38,956 nucleotides of DNA from the NCBI GenBank assembly GCA_903925285.1, contig CAIYET010000041.1:1-38956 (forward strand), read 5' to 3'. Below the pieces are notes generated by a model. The model saw nothing but the letters and a program-made list of their open reading frames with translations, did not search any database and was not told where the DNA came from. Of this stretch, positions 9,114-17,376 are shown in pieces; within the stretch, counting starts at the first letter, position 1, and the number at the start of each line of letters is the position of its first letter. The stretch is from Candidatus Hydrogenedentota bacterium. GTDB lineage: Bacteria > Hydrogenedentota > Hydrogenedentia > Hydrogenedentales > SLHB01. Both the position numbers and the translations under genes were made by a program.

Positions 9114-10621
9114 GCGAGTACGTCCTCGAAATGCGCAATGTCACCAAGCGATTTCCCGGTGTGTTGGCGCTCGACAACGTGCAATTCAACCTGCGCCCGC
9201 GCGAGGTCCACTGCCTCGTCGGCGAAAACGGCGCCGGCAAATCGACGCTGATGAAGATCCTTTCCGGCGCCCAGCCGATGGATTCGGGCGACATCCTATT
9301 GTCAGGCGAACGCGTGGACATCCACTCGCCACATCACGCGCAACAACTCGGCATCAGTATGATTTACCAAGAGTTCAATCTCAGCCCGTACCTCAGCGTC
9401 GCCGAAAACATCTTCCTGGGCCGCGAGCCGCGTATCGGCCGCACGCCATTCATCAACTGGTCCAAGATGTACTGCGACGCGCGCGAGGTGCTCGGACGTA
9501 TCCGCGTCGACCTCGATGTACGCAAACCGGTCAACGAGTGCAGCGTCGCCCAGCAGCAAATGGTCGAGATCGCCAAAGCCATCTCGTTCAACTCGAAGAT
9601 CATCGTGATGGACGAGCCGTCCGCAACGCTGACCGACCACGAACTGCGCGCCCTGTTCGACCTGATCAAGACGTTGCGCCGACAGGACATCGGCCTCATC
9701 TACATCTCGCACCGGCTCGAAGAAATCTTCGAGATCGGCGACCGCCTCACCATCATGCGCGACGGGCAATACATCGGTACGAACGCCGTCTGCGACCTCA
9801 CGCGCGACGATATCATCCGCATGATGGTCGGCCGCGAACTGAAGGACGAGTTCCCGAAGGAAATCATGCCGCGCGGCGCGGAACGGCTGCGCGTCGAGGG
9901 ACTCGCGCGGCGCGGCGCATTCCAAGACGTGTCCTTCTCGCTACACGCGGGCGAGATTGTCGGACTGACCGGACTCGTCGGCGCGGGGCGCACGGAAGTC
10001 GCGCGCGCCGTCTTCGGGGCGGACGCGATCGACGCGGGCACGATCGCGCTCGACGGCAAACCGATCACGGTCACGTCGCCGCGTGACGCGATCCGCCAGG
10101 GTATCGGCCTGCTAACCGAAGACCGCAAAGGCCAGGGACTCGTCCTCGGCATGACGGTCCGGGAAAACACGACCCTCGCAAATCTGAAATCGCTCGTGCG
10201 CATCCTGTTCGTCGACCGCCGCCGCGAACGCGCCGTCGCCGAGCAATACGTGAAGGAATTGCAGATCAAGACCCCGTCCATCGAACAGACCGCGCAAAAC
10301 CTCAGCGGCGGCAATCAACAGAAAGTCGTCCTCGCGAAATGGCTGTTCACGCAATCGAAGATCCTCATTTTCGACGAGCCGACCCGCGGCATCGACGTCG
10401 GCGCGAAGGTCGAGATCTACAAGCTCATGAACGAACTCGTGCGCCGGGGCGCGTGCGTCCTCATGATATCGAGCGAACTACCGGAAGTGCTCGGCATGTG
10501 CGATCGCATCCTGGTTATGCATGAAGGCCGCTTGGCCGGCGAATTGAGCCGGGCCGACGCCACGCAGGAGCGCATCATGCAACTCGCCACGGGCGCGGAA
10601 CTGGCCGCCGCGAAGGCTTAA
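9110..10621 (+). CDS. Sugar ABC transporter ATPase with two ABC domains, RbsA/MglA-like
   Basis: A 503-residue fused double ATPase typical of the ribose/galactose/autoinducer importer family. Domain 1 has Walker A GENGAGKST (residues 38-46), a degenerate signature SVAQQQMVEIAKA and Walker B KIIVMDEPSATLT. Domain 2 has the degenerate Walker A GLVGAGRTE usual for this family, a canonical signature LSGGNQQKVVLAKW and Walker B ILIFDEPTRGIDVG. The length is normal. It overlaps the binding protein gene by ATGA and lies four bases before the permease gene, so binding protein, ATPase and permease form one operon. Confidence 0.96.
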   Translation: MSEYVLEMRNVTKRFPGVLALDNVQFNLRPREVHCLVGENGAGKSTLMKILSGAQPMDSGDILLSGERVDIHSPHHAQQLGISMIYQEFNLSPYLSVAENIFLGREPRIGRTPFINWSKMYCDAREVLGRIRVDLDVRKPVNECSVAQQQMVEIAKAISFNSKIIVMDEPSATLTDHELRALFDLIKTLRRQDIGLIYISHRLEEIFEIGDRLTIMRDGQYIGTNAVCDLTRDDIIRMMVGRELKDEFPKEIMPRGAERLRVEGLARRGAFQDVSFSLHAGEIVGLTGLVGAGRTEVARAVFGADAIDAGTIALDGKPITVTSPRDAIRQGIGLLTEDRKGQGLVLGMTVRENTTLANLKSLVRILFVDRRRERAVAEQYVKELQIKTPSIEQTAQNLSGGNQQKVVLAKWLFTQSKILIFDEPTRGIDVGAKVEIYKLMNELVRRGACVLMISSELPEVLGMCDRILVMHEGRLAGELSRADATQERIMQLATGAELAAAKA

Positions 10622-10625
10622 CCGG

Positions 10626-11600
10626 ATGCCTGCCGGACTCAAGCGATTTCTGGGCGCCTATGGTTTCCTGCTCGCGGCCATCGTGATCGAATGCGTCGTA
10701 TTTGCGGCCTTCGCACAATACCGCGGGCGTCCGTCGTTCTTATCCGTCGCGAGTCTGGTCAACATCCTCAACCAATCCGCCGTGTTCGGCGTGCTGTCCG
10801 TCGGGATGACCTTCGTTATCCTTACGGGCGGGATCGACCTCTCCGTCGGTTCGTTGATTGCCTTCGGCGGCGTCATCGCGGCATGGATCGTCCGCACCGG
10901 CGGCGCTCCGCCTCTACCGTGGATAATTATAGGCTGGACGGCGGCGCTGGCCGTAGGCACAATGTGCGGCACCGTGGCCGGCCTGCTCGTGACGCGCGTC
11001 CAAGTGCCGCCTTTTATCGCGACGCTCGCGCTGATGAGTTCCTTGCGCGGACTGGGCTACATTCTTGCAGGCGGACAACCCATCGCACCCCTGCCTGCCA
11101 TCTATACTATTCTAGGCCGCTACCGATTGTTCGACTTGGTCCCGCTCGGCGTGCTCGTCATGCTCGCCGTATTCCTGCTCGGCGGTATCCTTCTCAACTC
11201 GACGGGGTTCGGACGTCACGTCCGCGCCATCGGCGGCAACGAAGAAGCAGCGCGCTTGAGCGGCATTGCGGTCGGGCGCGTCAAGACGACCGTCTACGCG
11301 ATGTGCGGCATGCTGGCCGTGCTCGGAGGACTCATCGCGTCGTCCAAACTCGGCTCCGGCGATCCGAAGGCGGGGATCGGCGACGAATTGAGCGTCATCG
11401 CGGCGGTCGTGGTTGGCGGGACGAGCCTAAGCGGCGGACGCGGAACCATCGCAGGCACATTCATTGGCCTGCTCATCGTATCCGTTCTCAACAGCGGCCT
11501 GAACTGGATCGGCGTCGAAAGTTTCGGCCAACAAGTCATTCTCGGCCTCGTCATCCTCGCCGCCGTACTCCTCGACCGCTTCAAGTCGCGCACTTCGTAG
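10626..11600 (+). CDS. Sugar ABC transporter permease, RbsC-like
   Basis: A 324-residue very hydrophobic protein with about eight to ten membrane segments, the BPD_transp_2 family partner of RbsA-type ATPases. Hallmarks are FVILTGGIDLSVGS near residue 66 and the cytoplasmic coupling region GRHVRAIGGNEEAARLSGI, followed by AAVVVGGTSLSGGRGTIAGTF. Only one permease is present, so it probably works as a homodimer. It ends the transporter operon and converges on the minus-strand FHA gene across 39 bases; no strong terminator is seen in that gap. Confidence 0.95.
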   Translation: MPAGLKRFLGAYGFLLAAIVIECVVFAAFAQYRGRPSFLSVASLVNILNQSAVFGVLSVGMTFVILTGGIDLSVGSLIAFGGVIAAWIVRTGGAPPLPWIIIGWTAALAVGTMCGTVAGLLVTRVQVPPFIATLALMSSLRGLGYILAGGQPIAPLPAIYTILGRYRLFDLVPLGVLVMLAVFLLGGILLNSTGFGRHVRAIGGNEEAARLSGIAVGRVKTTVYAMCGMLAVLGGLIASSKLGSGDPKAGIGDELSVIAAVVVGGTSLSGGRGTIAGTFIGLLIVSVLNSGLNWIGVESFGQQVILGLVILAAVLLDRFKSRTS

Positions 11601-11639
11601 GCCGACGATCCGTTCCGGAGGACGACATTTGCTCAAGCG

Positions 11640-12221
11640 TTACTTGAATAATTGCGTGATGCGATCTATTACTAGATAGTAGGCATACATGGCATAGTAG
11701 TTGACCCAACCCCGGACCCACGGCGAGAAAAGGTAGATCGCGCCAAATACCGCCGCCATGGCGACCCAGTTTCCCAGCAGACGCTCAAAGATCCGGCGCG
11801 CGAAACCGAGGAATTCGAGGCCCAGCGCCAGCAGTCGTTCGCCCATCTTGCGCAACGCCCACGTGAGATCGTTTTCGGTCACGATGCCGTTACTGCGGCT
11901 GGCGAGTCCGTCAGGCGCGCATTGCAGGCAGATCTGCGTCTGCCCAACCTGCACCACACCGCCCGATCGCACCACTCGCGACAGGAACATGCCTGCCTTC
12001 TGACCGTCGACGAGCACGGACGCGGTATCGATGCGGCGGACGCGGTAGCCCTCGGGCACAACGGTTACGAGCGCGTGCATGGCTTTGACGCCGGGATCGA
12101 GCCGCACGTTCACCGTACAACTCATGTCGCCGCCGATTTGAAACGGCGCGCGAACCACCGGAAAGCTCGTGCCGTCTTCCGGACCGTTGACCACTATGAA
12201 ACAATCGTCACAATCTCTCAT
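11640..12221 (-). CDS. FHA-like domain protein with CxxC pairs and C-terminal membrane anchor
   Basis: A 193-residue protein. Residues 5-102 look like an FHA domain, a phosphothreonine-peptide reader: FQIGGDMSCTVNVRL, then MHALV and SVLVDGQKA. The canonical GR and SxxH positions are changed (GG, and VKAMH), so phospho-binding is uncertain. The domain is bracketed by two CxxC pairs, C4-C7 (CDDC) and C98-C101 (CLQC), which could meet as a metal site. After an amphipathic stretch (residues 115-150) there is a membrane segment at 150-167 and a second hydrophobic stretch at 172-187. The start lies 5 bases after the stop of the Clp-type ATPase, so the two are co-translated. A link between the ATPase and the membrane is likely by inference. 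Confidence 0.8.
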   Translation of the reverse strand: MRDCDDCFIVVNGPEDGTSFPVVRAPFQIGGDMSCTVNVRLDPGVKAMHALVTVVPEGYRVRRIDTASVLVDGQKAGMFLSRVVRSGGVVQVGQTQICLQCAPDGLASRSNGIVTENDLTWALRKMGERLLALGLEFLGFARRIFERLLGNWVAMAAVFGAIYLFSPWVRGWVNYYAMYAYYLVIDRITQLFK

Positions 12222-12226
12222 GCTGC

Positions 12227-14614
12227 TCAGTCTCCCCCGTTCACTGCCGGCGCATTCTTCTGAAACGACATTTTGTCGCCTTCCATCATCACATGAATCG
12301 TATCGCCGGCCTGGAATTTTTCTTCGATCAACATATCGCTCACCGGTGCAATAATGAGCCGACTAACCGCACGCCGCAACTCGCGCGCGCCGTATTCGGG
12401 GCTGTATCCCTCTTTCGCCAAGTACTCGTACGCGCGCTGATAGACACGCAGGCCGATATTTTTCTCTTTGAGCCGTTTTTGCAAATCACTTAGCGAGAGT
12501 TGCAGGATACTGCGAATGTCCTCGAACAACAACGGGTAGAACGGGATGATCTCGTCGATGCGGTTGATCAGTTCCGGGCGGAAATGGCCGCGCAATTCCT
12601 CCATCAGTTGCTTGCGATCCGCGTCGGACTCCGAGCGCCGCAGAGTATCCGCGCCGATGTTCGAGGTCATAATGATGAAGCAGTTCTTGAAATTGACATC
12701 GCGTCCGTGCGAATCCTTAAGCCGACCCTCGTCGAAGATGGGCAGGAAAATGTCGAAGATGCGCGGATGTGCCTTCTCGATTTCGTCGAAGAGCAGGATC
12801 GAGAATGGCGCGTTGCGCACGGCGGCGCTCAGGCGTCCCTCCTCGTCAGCGCCCACGTAACCGGGCGGCGCGCCCAGCAGCCGCGACACGGTATGTTCTT
12901 CGGTGAACTCGGACATGTCGAACGTCACCAAATGGTTGATCGAGCCGAACAGCGCGTTGGCCAACAGCTTGGCAAGCTGTGTTTTGCCCACGCCCGAAGG
13001 ACCGAGGAAAAGCATGACGCCTTGCGGCCGGTTCGGGTCGGCCAGACCGGCGCGCGACTGCTTGACCGCCGCGACGGCTTTCGACACGGCCTCGTCCTGA
13101 CCGATGAGTTGCTGTTTCAGCCGCCGTTCGAGATCGCTCAGGAACAGGCGTTCCTGCGACGTCATTTCCTCGATGGGGATCGAAGTTATTTGACTGACGA
13201 CCTTGCGAATGTCGTGCGGCGTGACCTTTTGCTGGCTGCCCGCGCCCGGCAGCATCGTACCCTGCAACATGGCCGGGTTATTGGCCGCGGCGATGACCTT
13301 CAGCCGGTAACGCGCGCACGCCTGATCCAGCACGTCGATGGCCTTGTCCGGCAGATTGCGATTGGGCATATAGCGTTGCGTCAGCGCGACGGTCGCCTCG
13401 ATGGCGCGGCTGCTGATATGCACGCGATGGTGTTGTTCGAGCAACGGACGCAGCTTCGCGAGCACCTCGAGGGTGGCCGGTTCCGACAGTTGCTCGACGC
13501 GCACCATCTGAAAGCGGCGCTCGATTGCGGGGTCTTTTTCGACGAACTTGCGGTACTCGTTGAGCGTGGTTGCCCCGATGCAACGGATCTCGCCGCGCGC
13601 GAGCGCCGGCTTCAACAGGTTTGCCACATCCATCGAGTCGCCGTCGGTCGAACCGGCGCCCATAATGAGGTGTACCTCATCGATGAACAGGATTATTTCG
13701 GGCGAGCGTTTGAGTTCATCGAGCAGCGCCAGCACCTTCTCTTCGAAGGCGCCGCGGTATTGCGTGCCCGACATCAGCGCGCCGATGTTCAATTCGAGGA
13801 TGCGATAGTTCGAGAGCATGCCGCCCATCGCGCCTTGGACGCCCACGAGCGCCATACCTTCGATAATTTGCGTCTTGCCGACGCCCGCCTCGCCCAGAAG
13901 CATGACGTTGTTCTTGCCCCTGCGCGCGAGAATTTGAAGGATCTCGAACATCTCTTCGTCGCGGCCAATGGCGGGGTCCAGCTTGCCTTCGCGCGCGGCC
14001 TGCGTCAGATCGCGCGTGATGTCGCCGATCGAAAATCCGCCCGGCGCTTCCGCGCGTTCCGCTACGGGCGCGGCTTCTTCGCGAAACTGCGGCGCGAGCC
14101 CGGCGCCTTGCGGCTGCGCGGGCGAAGGCGGCTGCGTCGTCGCGCGCGTCGGCGGCTTGGGCACAGCCAGCGGCGGCATCTTCAGCAATTCGTTGCGCAA
14201 CACCTTGAGGAGTTCGCCGCGCGGAATTCGCATGGCATCCATCGCGCGGCTTGGAGTACTCAGCGCGTCCCCCAGAACCGCCATGAGCAAATGGCCCGAC
14301 CGCGCGACACCCTGACGCATCCGTTCGGCAAGCTTCGATGCGTTGTTGAGCGCGTTCGCACAACGCGGCGTGTAGAACAGCTCGCCACTCATCGCATTGG
14401 TCGCACCGCGCCACCCCTGCCGATCGACCTCGCGAGCCACCTTCTGCAAATCGCCGAAGTAGCGCTGCGCGAAGGCCGACGGAAGCAGTTGCGGAGAGCC
14501 GACGACCGCCTCGAACAGATGATCCACACCGACGAACACGTGGCTGCGCTGGCAACAAATCGCCGCGCTATCGTCCAGCAGTTTGCCAATTTCCGAAGAG
14601 ACTTTTACCTGCAC
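12227..14614 (-). CDS. ClpA/ClpB-family double AAA+ unfoldase without middle domain
   Basis: A 795-residue Hsp100-type ATPase that would thread proteins through a hexameric ring. Residues 1-150 resemble a Clp N-domain; a Pro/Ala-rich linker runs to about 190. D1 has Walker A GEAGVGKT (241-248), pore loop GTQYRG (283-288), Walker B ILFIDE (308-313) and an ERRF Arg finger. D2 has Walker A GPSGVGKT (538-545), Walker B ILLFDE (606-611) and pore loop GYVG. D1 and D2 join directly, with no ClpB-type coiled-coil M-domain. The ClpP-docking IGF/IGL loop expected near residue 655 is absent. The start is GTG with AAAGGG 7 bases upstream. Neighbours are a 105-aa protein upstream and an FHA protein downstream. 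The role is unknown: a chaperone or a dedicated remodeller. Confidence 0.9.
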   Translation of the reverse strand: MQVKVSSEIGKLLDDSAAICCQRSHVFVGVDHLFEAVVGSPQLLPSAFAQRYFGDLQKVAREVDRQGWRGATNAMSGELFYTPRCANALNNASKLAERMRQGVARSGHLLMAVLGDALSTPSRAMDAMRIPRGELLKVLRNELLKMPPLAVPKPPTRATTQPPSPAQPQGAGLAPQFREEAAPVAERAEAPGGFSIGDITRDLTQAAREGKLDPAIGRDEEMFEILQILARRGKNNVMLLGEAGVGKTQIIEGMALVGVQGAMGGMLSNYRILELNIGALMSGTQYRGAFEEKVLALLDELKRSPEIILFIDEVHLIMGAGSTDGDSMDVANLLKPALARGEIRCIGATTLNEYRKFVEKDPAIERRFQMVRVEQLSEPATLEVLAKLRPLLEQHHRVHISSRAIEATVALTQRYMPNRNLPDKAIDVLDQACARYRLKVIAAANNPAMLQGTMLPGAGSQQKVTPHDIRKVVSQITSIPIEEMTSQERLFLSDLERRLKQQLIGQDEAVSKAVAAVKQSRAGLADPNRPQGVMLFLGPSGVGKTQLAKLLANALFGSINHLVTFDMSEFTEEHTVSRLLGAPPGYVGADEEGRLSAAVRNAPFSILLFDEIEKAHPRIFDIFLPIFDEGRLKDSHGRDVNFKNCFIIMTSNIGADTLRRSESDADRKQLMEELRGHFRPELINRIDEIIPFYPLLFEDIRSILQLSLSDLQKRLKEKNIGLRVYQRAYEYLAKEGYSPEYGARELRRAVSRLIIAPVSDMLIEEKFQAGDTIHVMMEGDKMSFQKNAPAVNGGD

Positions 14615-14669
14615 GAAACGACCCTTTCATTGTTCGCCTTAACCCAACCTCATTCCCCGATCACGGCTA

Positions 14670-14987
14670 CTAGACATCGCTGGAGTCGGATTGCGTCTCG
14701 TACCAGCGGCGCCAATCCGCCGCGTAACGTTTGATCCAGTCGAGCGCGGCTTCGGCGCCCAAATCGCGCTGGGCCTTTTCGGATTCAATCCACTTGTAAC
14801 GCAAGATTTCTTCCCTCTGCCGCTTCAATATCTCACGCTGGCGCGCTTCGCGCCACTGAACCGCGCAACGGTCCAACCATTCAGACTCGGCCTCTTCCAA
14901 GCTGACGTCGCGCCCCCTCTCCTTCACAACCTGCGCGCGATACTGCTCGACCGCGCGATACTCGGCCTTACTCAACAGGTTCGGCAT
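14670..14987 (-). CDS. Small charged protein, first gene of the Clp/FHA operon
   Basis: A 105-residue, strongly charged, Trp-rich protein of unknown function, predicted almost wholly helical. It starts MPNLLSKAEYRAVEQYR; the middle has EEAESEWLDRCAVQWREAR and EEILRYKWIESEKAQRDLG; the end is DWRRWYETQSDSSDV. No signal peptide or membrane segment is seen. ATG 14987 is preferred because GAGGT lies six bases upstream; ATG 14993 is also in frame but would touch that site. The Clp-type ATPase gene starts 55 bases downstream on the same strand, suggesting an adaptor or substrate-like partner, which is inference only. I do not recognise the family with certainty. Confidence 0.75.
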   Translation of the reverse strand: MPNLLSKAEYRAVEQYRAQVVKERGRDVSLEEAESEWLDRCAVQWREARQREILKRQREEILRYKWIESEKAQRDLGAEAALDWIKRYAADWRRWYETQSDSSDV

Positions 14988-15247
14988 AACCATACCTCAT
15001 GTCGAAGGCGCAAGGCCTCCGCACCCCCTGCTCGGATGCGCTTTCCCACGAATTGGGCACCTTGCATATCCATTTTCAGCGCACAAACGATACCATATCG
15101 GGGCAATATAGTGAAAACGATGATAGCCCAGCGCTGGACAAAATGCAAACCTTCCAAAACACGAGAACTCATTTGCAGGTACGCCGCCTCCCGCATCGTT
15201 CCTTTCATTCCGTTCTTCCACATTAGGCAAGACAGTACAGGTTTTGT

Positions 15248-15253
15248 TATAAT
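15248..15253 (+). promoter_or_regulatory. -10 element of the rnpB promoter
   Basis: A perfect TATAAT lies six bases before the predicted 5' end of RNase P RNA. A weak -35 candidate TTAGGC (15223-15228) is 19 bases upstream. Confidence 0.7.
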
Positions 15254-15258
15254 GACTC

Positions 15259-15628
15259 GTGAGTAGGCTGGACGGCCGCGCCGCCTTCGGGCGACGAGGA
15301 AAGTCCGAGCTCCACAGGGCAAGACGCTTCGTAACGCGAAGGCGGGGTGACCCGACGGAAAGTGGCACAGAAAAAAATACAGCCTACGTCCTGGCGTGCC
15401 AGGGCCGGCAATGGTGAAAAGGTGCGGTAAGAGCGCACCAGCGGTCTGGTGACAGGCCGGCTGGCAAAACTCCCGTCTGGAGCAATTCCAAATAGGGGAG
15501 CTATGGAGTGGCCCGCTCCGCTCCCGGGTCGGAAGCTAGAGGCGTGCGGCAACGTACGTCCAAGAGGAATGGCCGTCTCGGAGTCCGAAAGGACTCTATG
15601 ACAGAACTCGGCTTATAGGCCTACTCAC
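15259..15628 (+). ncRNA. rnpB: RNase P RNA, bacterial class A
   Basis: The catalytic RNA that trims tRNA 5' leaders. Conserved blocks are in order: GAGGAAAGTCCGAGCTCC near 15296, CACAGGGCA, GGTAAGAGCGCACC, GGCTGGCAAA, AGAGGAATGGC and ACAGAACTCGGCTTAT near 15601. The closing helix P1 is a perfect 10-bp pair, GTGAGTAGGC (15259-15268) with GCCTACTCAC (15619-15628). A run of six T follows at once (15629-15634), so P1 may also act as a terminator stem. The length of about 370 is normal. Confidence 0.97.
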
Positions 15629-15677
15629 TTTTTTAGACTTAGACGCGAGGTAAAGGATCGCTTCTCGCTTCGCACTC

Positions 15678-17216
15678 TTATAGCGTTCCTACCAACTGGT
15701 AAATCGTGACCCGGCCCTGCGGGAACGGCGCAAATGATTTCAGGTACTTCAAACTTGGCGGCGCGTTGGCGGGTTCGAGTAGCGGCTCGAGTGCCGGGGC
15801 CATCTTGGCGGTGTAGCGCTCGTCCACAACGAAGTAGCGCACACCGGCGTTGCGCGCGCGCACAACCGCCTTGTCGACGCTATCATCGAGGTCCGGTCCA
15901 GTAGACGGCATGCCCGCGTAATAGCCAATCTGCGGCTTGCGCGTGAAAATCAACCCGGGCGCAAGATTCTCCTTCATCCAGCCCCCCGCGAGCTTGTATT
16001 CGAGCGGTTCGCCCGGCGTCGACCTCATGCGGTCCGCCGCCGCCATCGTCCCCAAACCAAGCGCCAGCGTCGCCAAGAGAACACCCGCAGGCACGCGAGA
16101 AAGCCAGCGCCCGTGGCGATGACCTCGCGCATCGGCGGAGACAAGTAGAACACCCCGAATCGACCACAGCGACAATACTGCCAATGGCGACATCAGGTAG
16201 CGCGGTTCGGGCGACAACACCGGAAGCGTCAGCAACCAGTGTGCGGCGGCCAACGCCAACACGAACCCTTCGAGCGGCAAGTCGCGCGGTTGCGAGGCGG
16301 ACTGCCATGCGGACAGCAGACCGACGCCCAGAAACGTCATGAATACAGGCCCCAACATGATGGGCAACACGTCGAAAAGGGTCTTGAACGTCGTGCGCGC
16401 AAAGGGGATCAGGACGTACTGCGCGATGACCGCCTCCGCTCCGGCTTCGCCCGCACGCATGCGCGCCACTTCGAAGGGTGTCACGCCCCAGTCTTGGAGA
16501 ATGCGAAACACACGATAGCCTATCGGCGCATGGCCCAGTACATGCGTGGACGCAGCCGCGCATAGGAACATGAGGATGACTGCGGCTGCGGCAAAGCGAC
16601 CGAGTCGCGATAGGTCCGCCCGGTCGCGCGGGCGCAGAAATACAACGGCCGCCACGAGCGCCGTCGGCAACAGGAAGACGCCTTCCGCGCGCGTAAAAGC
16701 AAGCGCCACAAACGTCAGTGCCGCGCCGAACAAGTAGATACCGCCACGGCGCGTTCCCCGCGCCAAGAGCCATACGGATGCGAACCACAGCGTACAACCC
16801 AACGCGTCCGGCCCGATGCGTCCGGCATAGTCGACCAGCCACGGCCACATCGCCACCGTCAACCCGGCGAGACGGGCAGCACGCGAACCGTGCAAGTCCA
16901 GCGCGAGACCGTACGCGAGCGGCACGAGCAAAATGGACGCAAGAAACGAAATCACGATACATGCCGTCTCCCAATCCGGCGCCGCCGCATGCGCAACCGC
17001 CGCCAGCAACGGGTAAAGAATCGGTACGCCCGGCGCAACCTGCGCGAACTCCCCTGCCGCCAGATGTTTCGCAGCCTCGATGTAATGAATCGCATCCGCA
17101 CTTTCCAGAACCCGCGGTGCGCCCATCGCAAACGCCCCTCGAATCAGGACCGCAATCGCCAACAGCGCGATCACATCGCGCACGCCATGCAACACCATAT
17201 CGGTCTTAGTCTCCAT
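15678..17216 (-). CDS. Polytopic membrane glycosyltransferase-like protein (GT-C / ArnT-PMT type)
   Basis: A 512-residue membrane protein with about ten hydrophobic segments and a soluble C-terminal domain. The first periplasmic loop has VLESADAIHYIEAAKHLAAGE, resembling the acidic loop of GT39/ArnT-type enzymes that move sugars from polyprenyl-phosphate donors onto lipids or proteins. LSPEPRYLMSPLAVLSLWSIR is a typical late membrane motif of such families. The C-terminus (KPQIGYYAGMPSTGPDLDD, VRYFVVDERYTAKM) resembles the globular end of these proteins. ATG 17216 is chosen as the start; the open frame extends another 255 codons upstream, but that part is antisense to sppA. The ribosome site (GGCGG) is weak. 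Substrate unknown. Confidence 0.8.
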   Translation of the reverse strand: METKTDMVLHGVRDVIALLAIAVLIRGAFAMGAPRVLESADAIHYIEAAKHLAAGEFAQVAPGVPILYPLLAAVAHAAAPDWETACIVISFLASILLVPLAYGLALDLHGSRAARLAGLTVAMWPWLVDYAGRIGPDALGCTLWFASVWLLARGTRRGGIYLFGAALTFVALAFTRAEGVFLLPTALVAAVVFLRPRDRADLSRLGRFAAAAVILMFLCAAASTHVLGHAPIGYRVFRILQDWGVTPFEVARMRAGEAGAEAVIAQYVLIPFARTTFKTLFDVLPIMLGPVFMTFLGVGLLSAWQSASQPRDLPLEGFVLALAAAHWLLTLPVLSPEPRYLMSPLAVLSLWSIRGVLLVSADARGHRHGRWLSRVPAGVLLATLALGLGTMAAADRMRSTPGEPLEYKLAGGWMKENLAPGLIFTRKPQIGYYAGMPSTGPDLDDSVDKAVVRARNAGVRYFVVDERYTAKMAPALEPLLEPANAPPSLKYLKSFAPFPQGRVTIYQLVGTL

Positions 17217-17274
17217 ACCGCCGATTCTACGCGGCCTTCCGTAAAAAGGCAATTGACGGAGACGTGCGGTGTTC

Positions 17275-17307
17275 GATTGGGGATTTGAGATTTGAGATTT
17301 GAGATTC
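17275..17307. repeat. Heptamer tandem repeat, unit GATTTGA
   Basis: GATTGGG is followed by three exact GATTTGA copies and a partial GATT, all in strict 7-base phase. It lies in the divergent gap between the glycosyltransferase gene and sppA. Confidence 0.9.
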
Positions 17308-17376
17308 GCGCAGTAAAATGTGGGATTGATGTACGCGCGTTTTCGGGATACCATGGATGAGGAAAGCGAGGTGCTT

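Noticed and set aside
12500-14734. A 744-codon open frame on the plus strand
   Set aside because: It is antisense to the Clp-type ATPase, has no known protein features and only reflects GC-rich codon use on the other strand.
11640-14987. Type VI secretion locus (ClpV plus Fha)
   Set aside because: No sheath, tube, baseplate or TssJLM genes lie nearby; kept only as a comparison in the findings.
15247-15552. Small minus-strand open frame
   Set aside because: It lies over the RNase P RNA, whose conserved structure explains the sequence.
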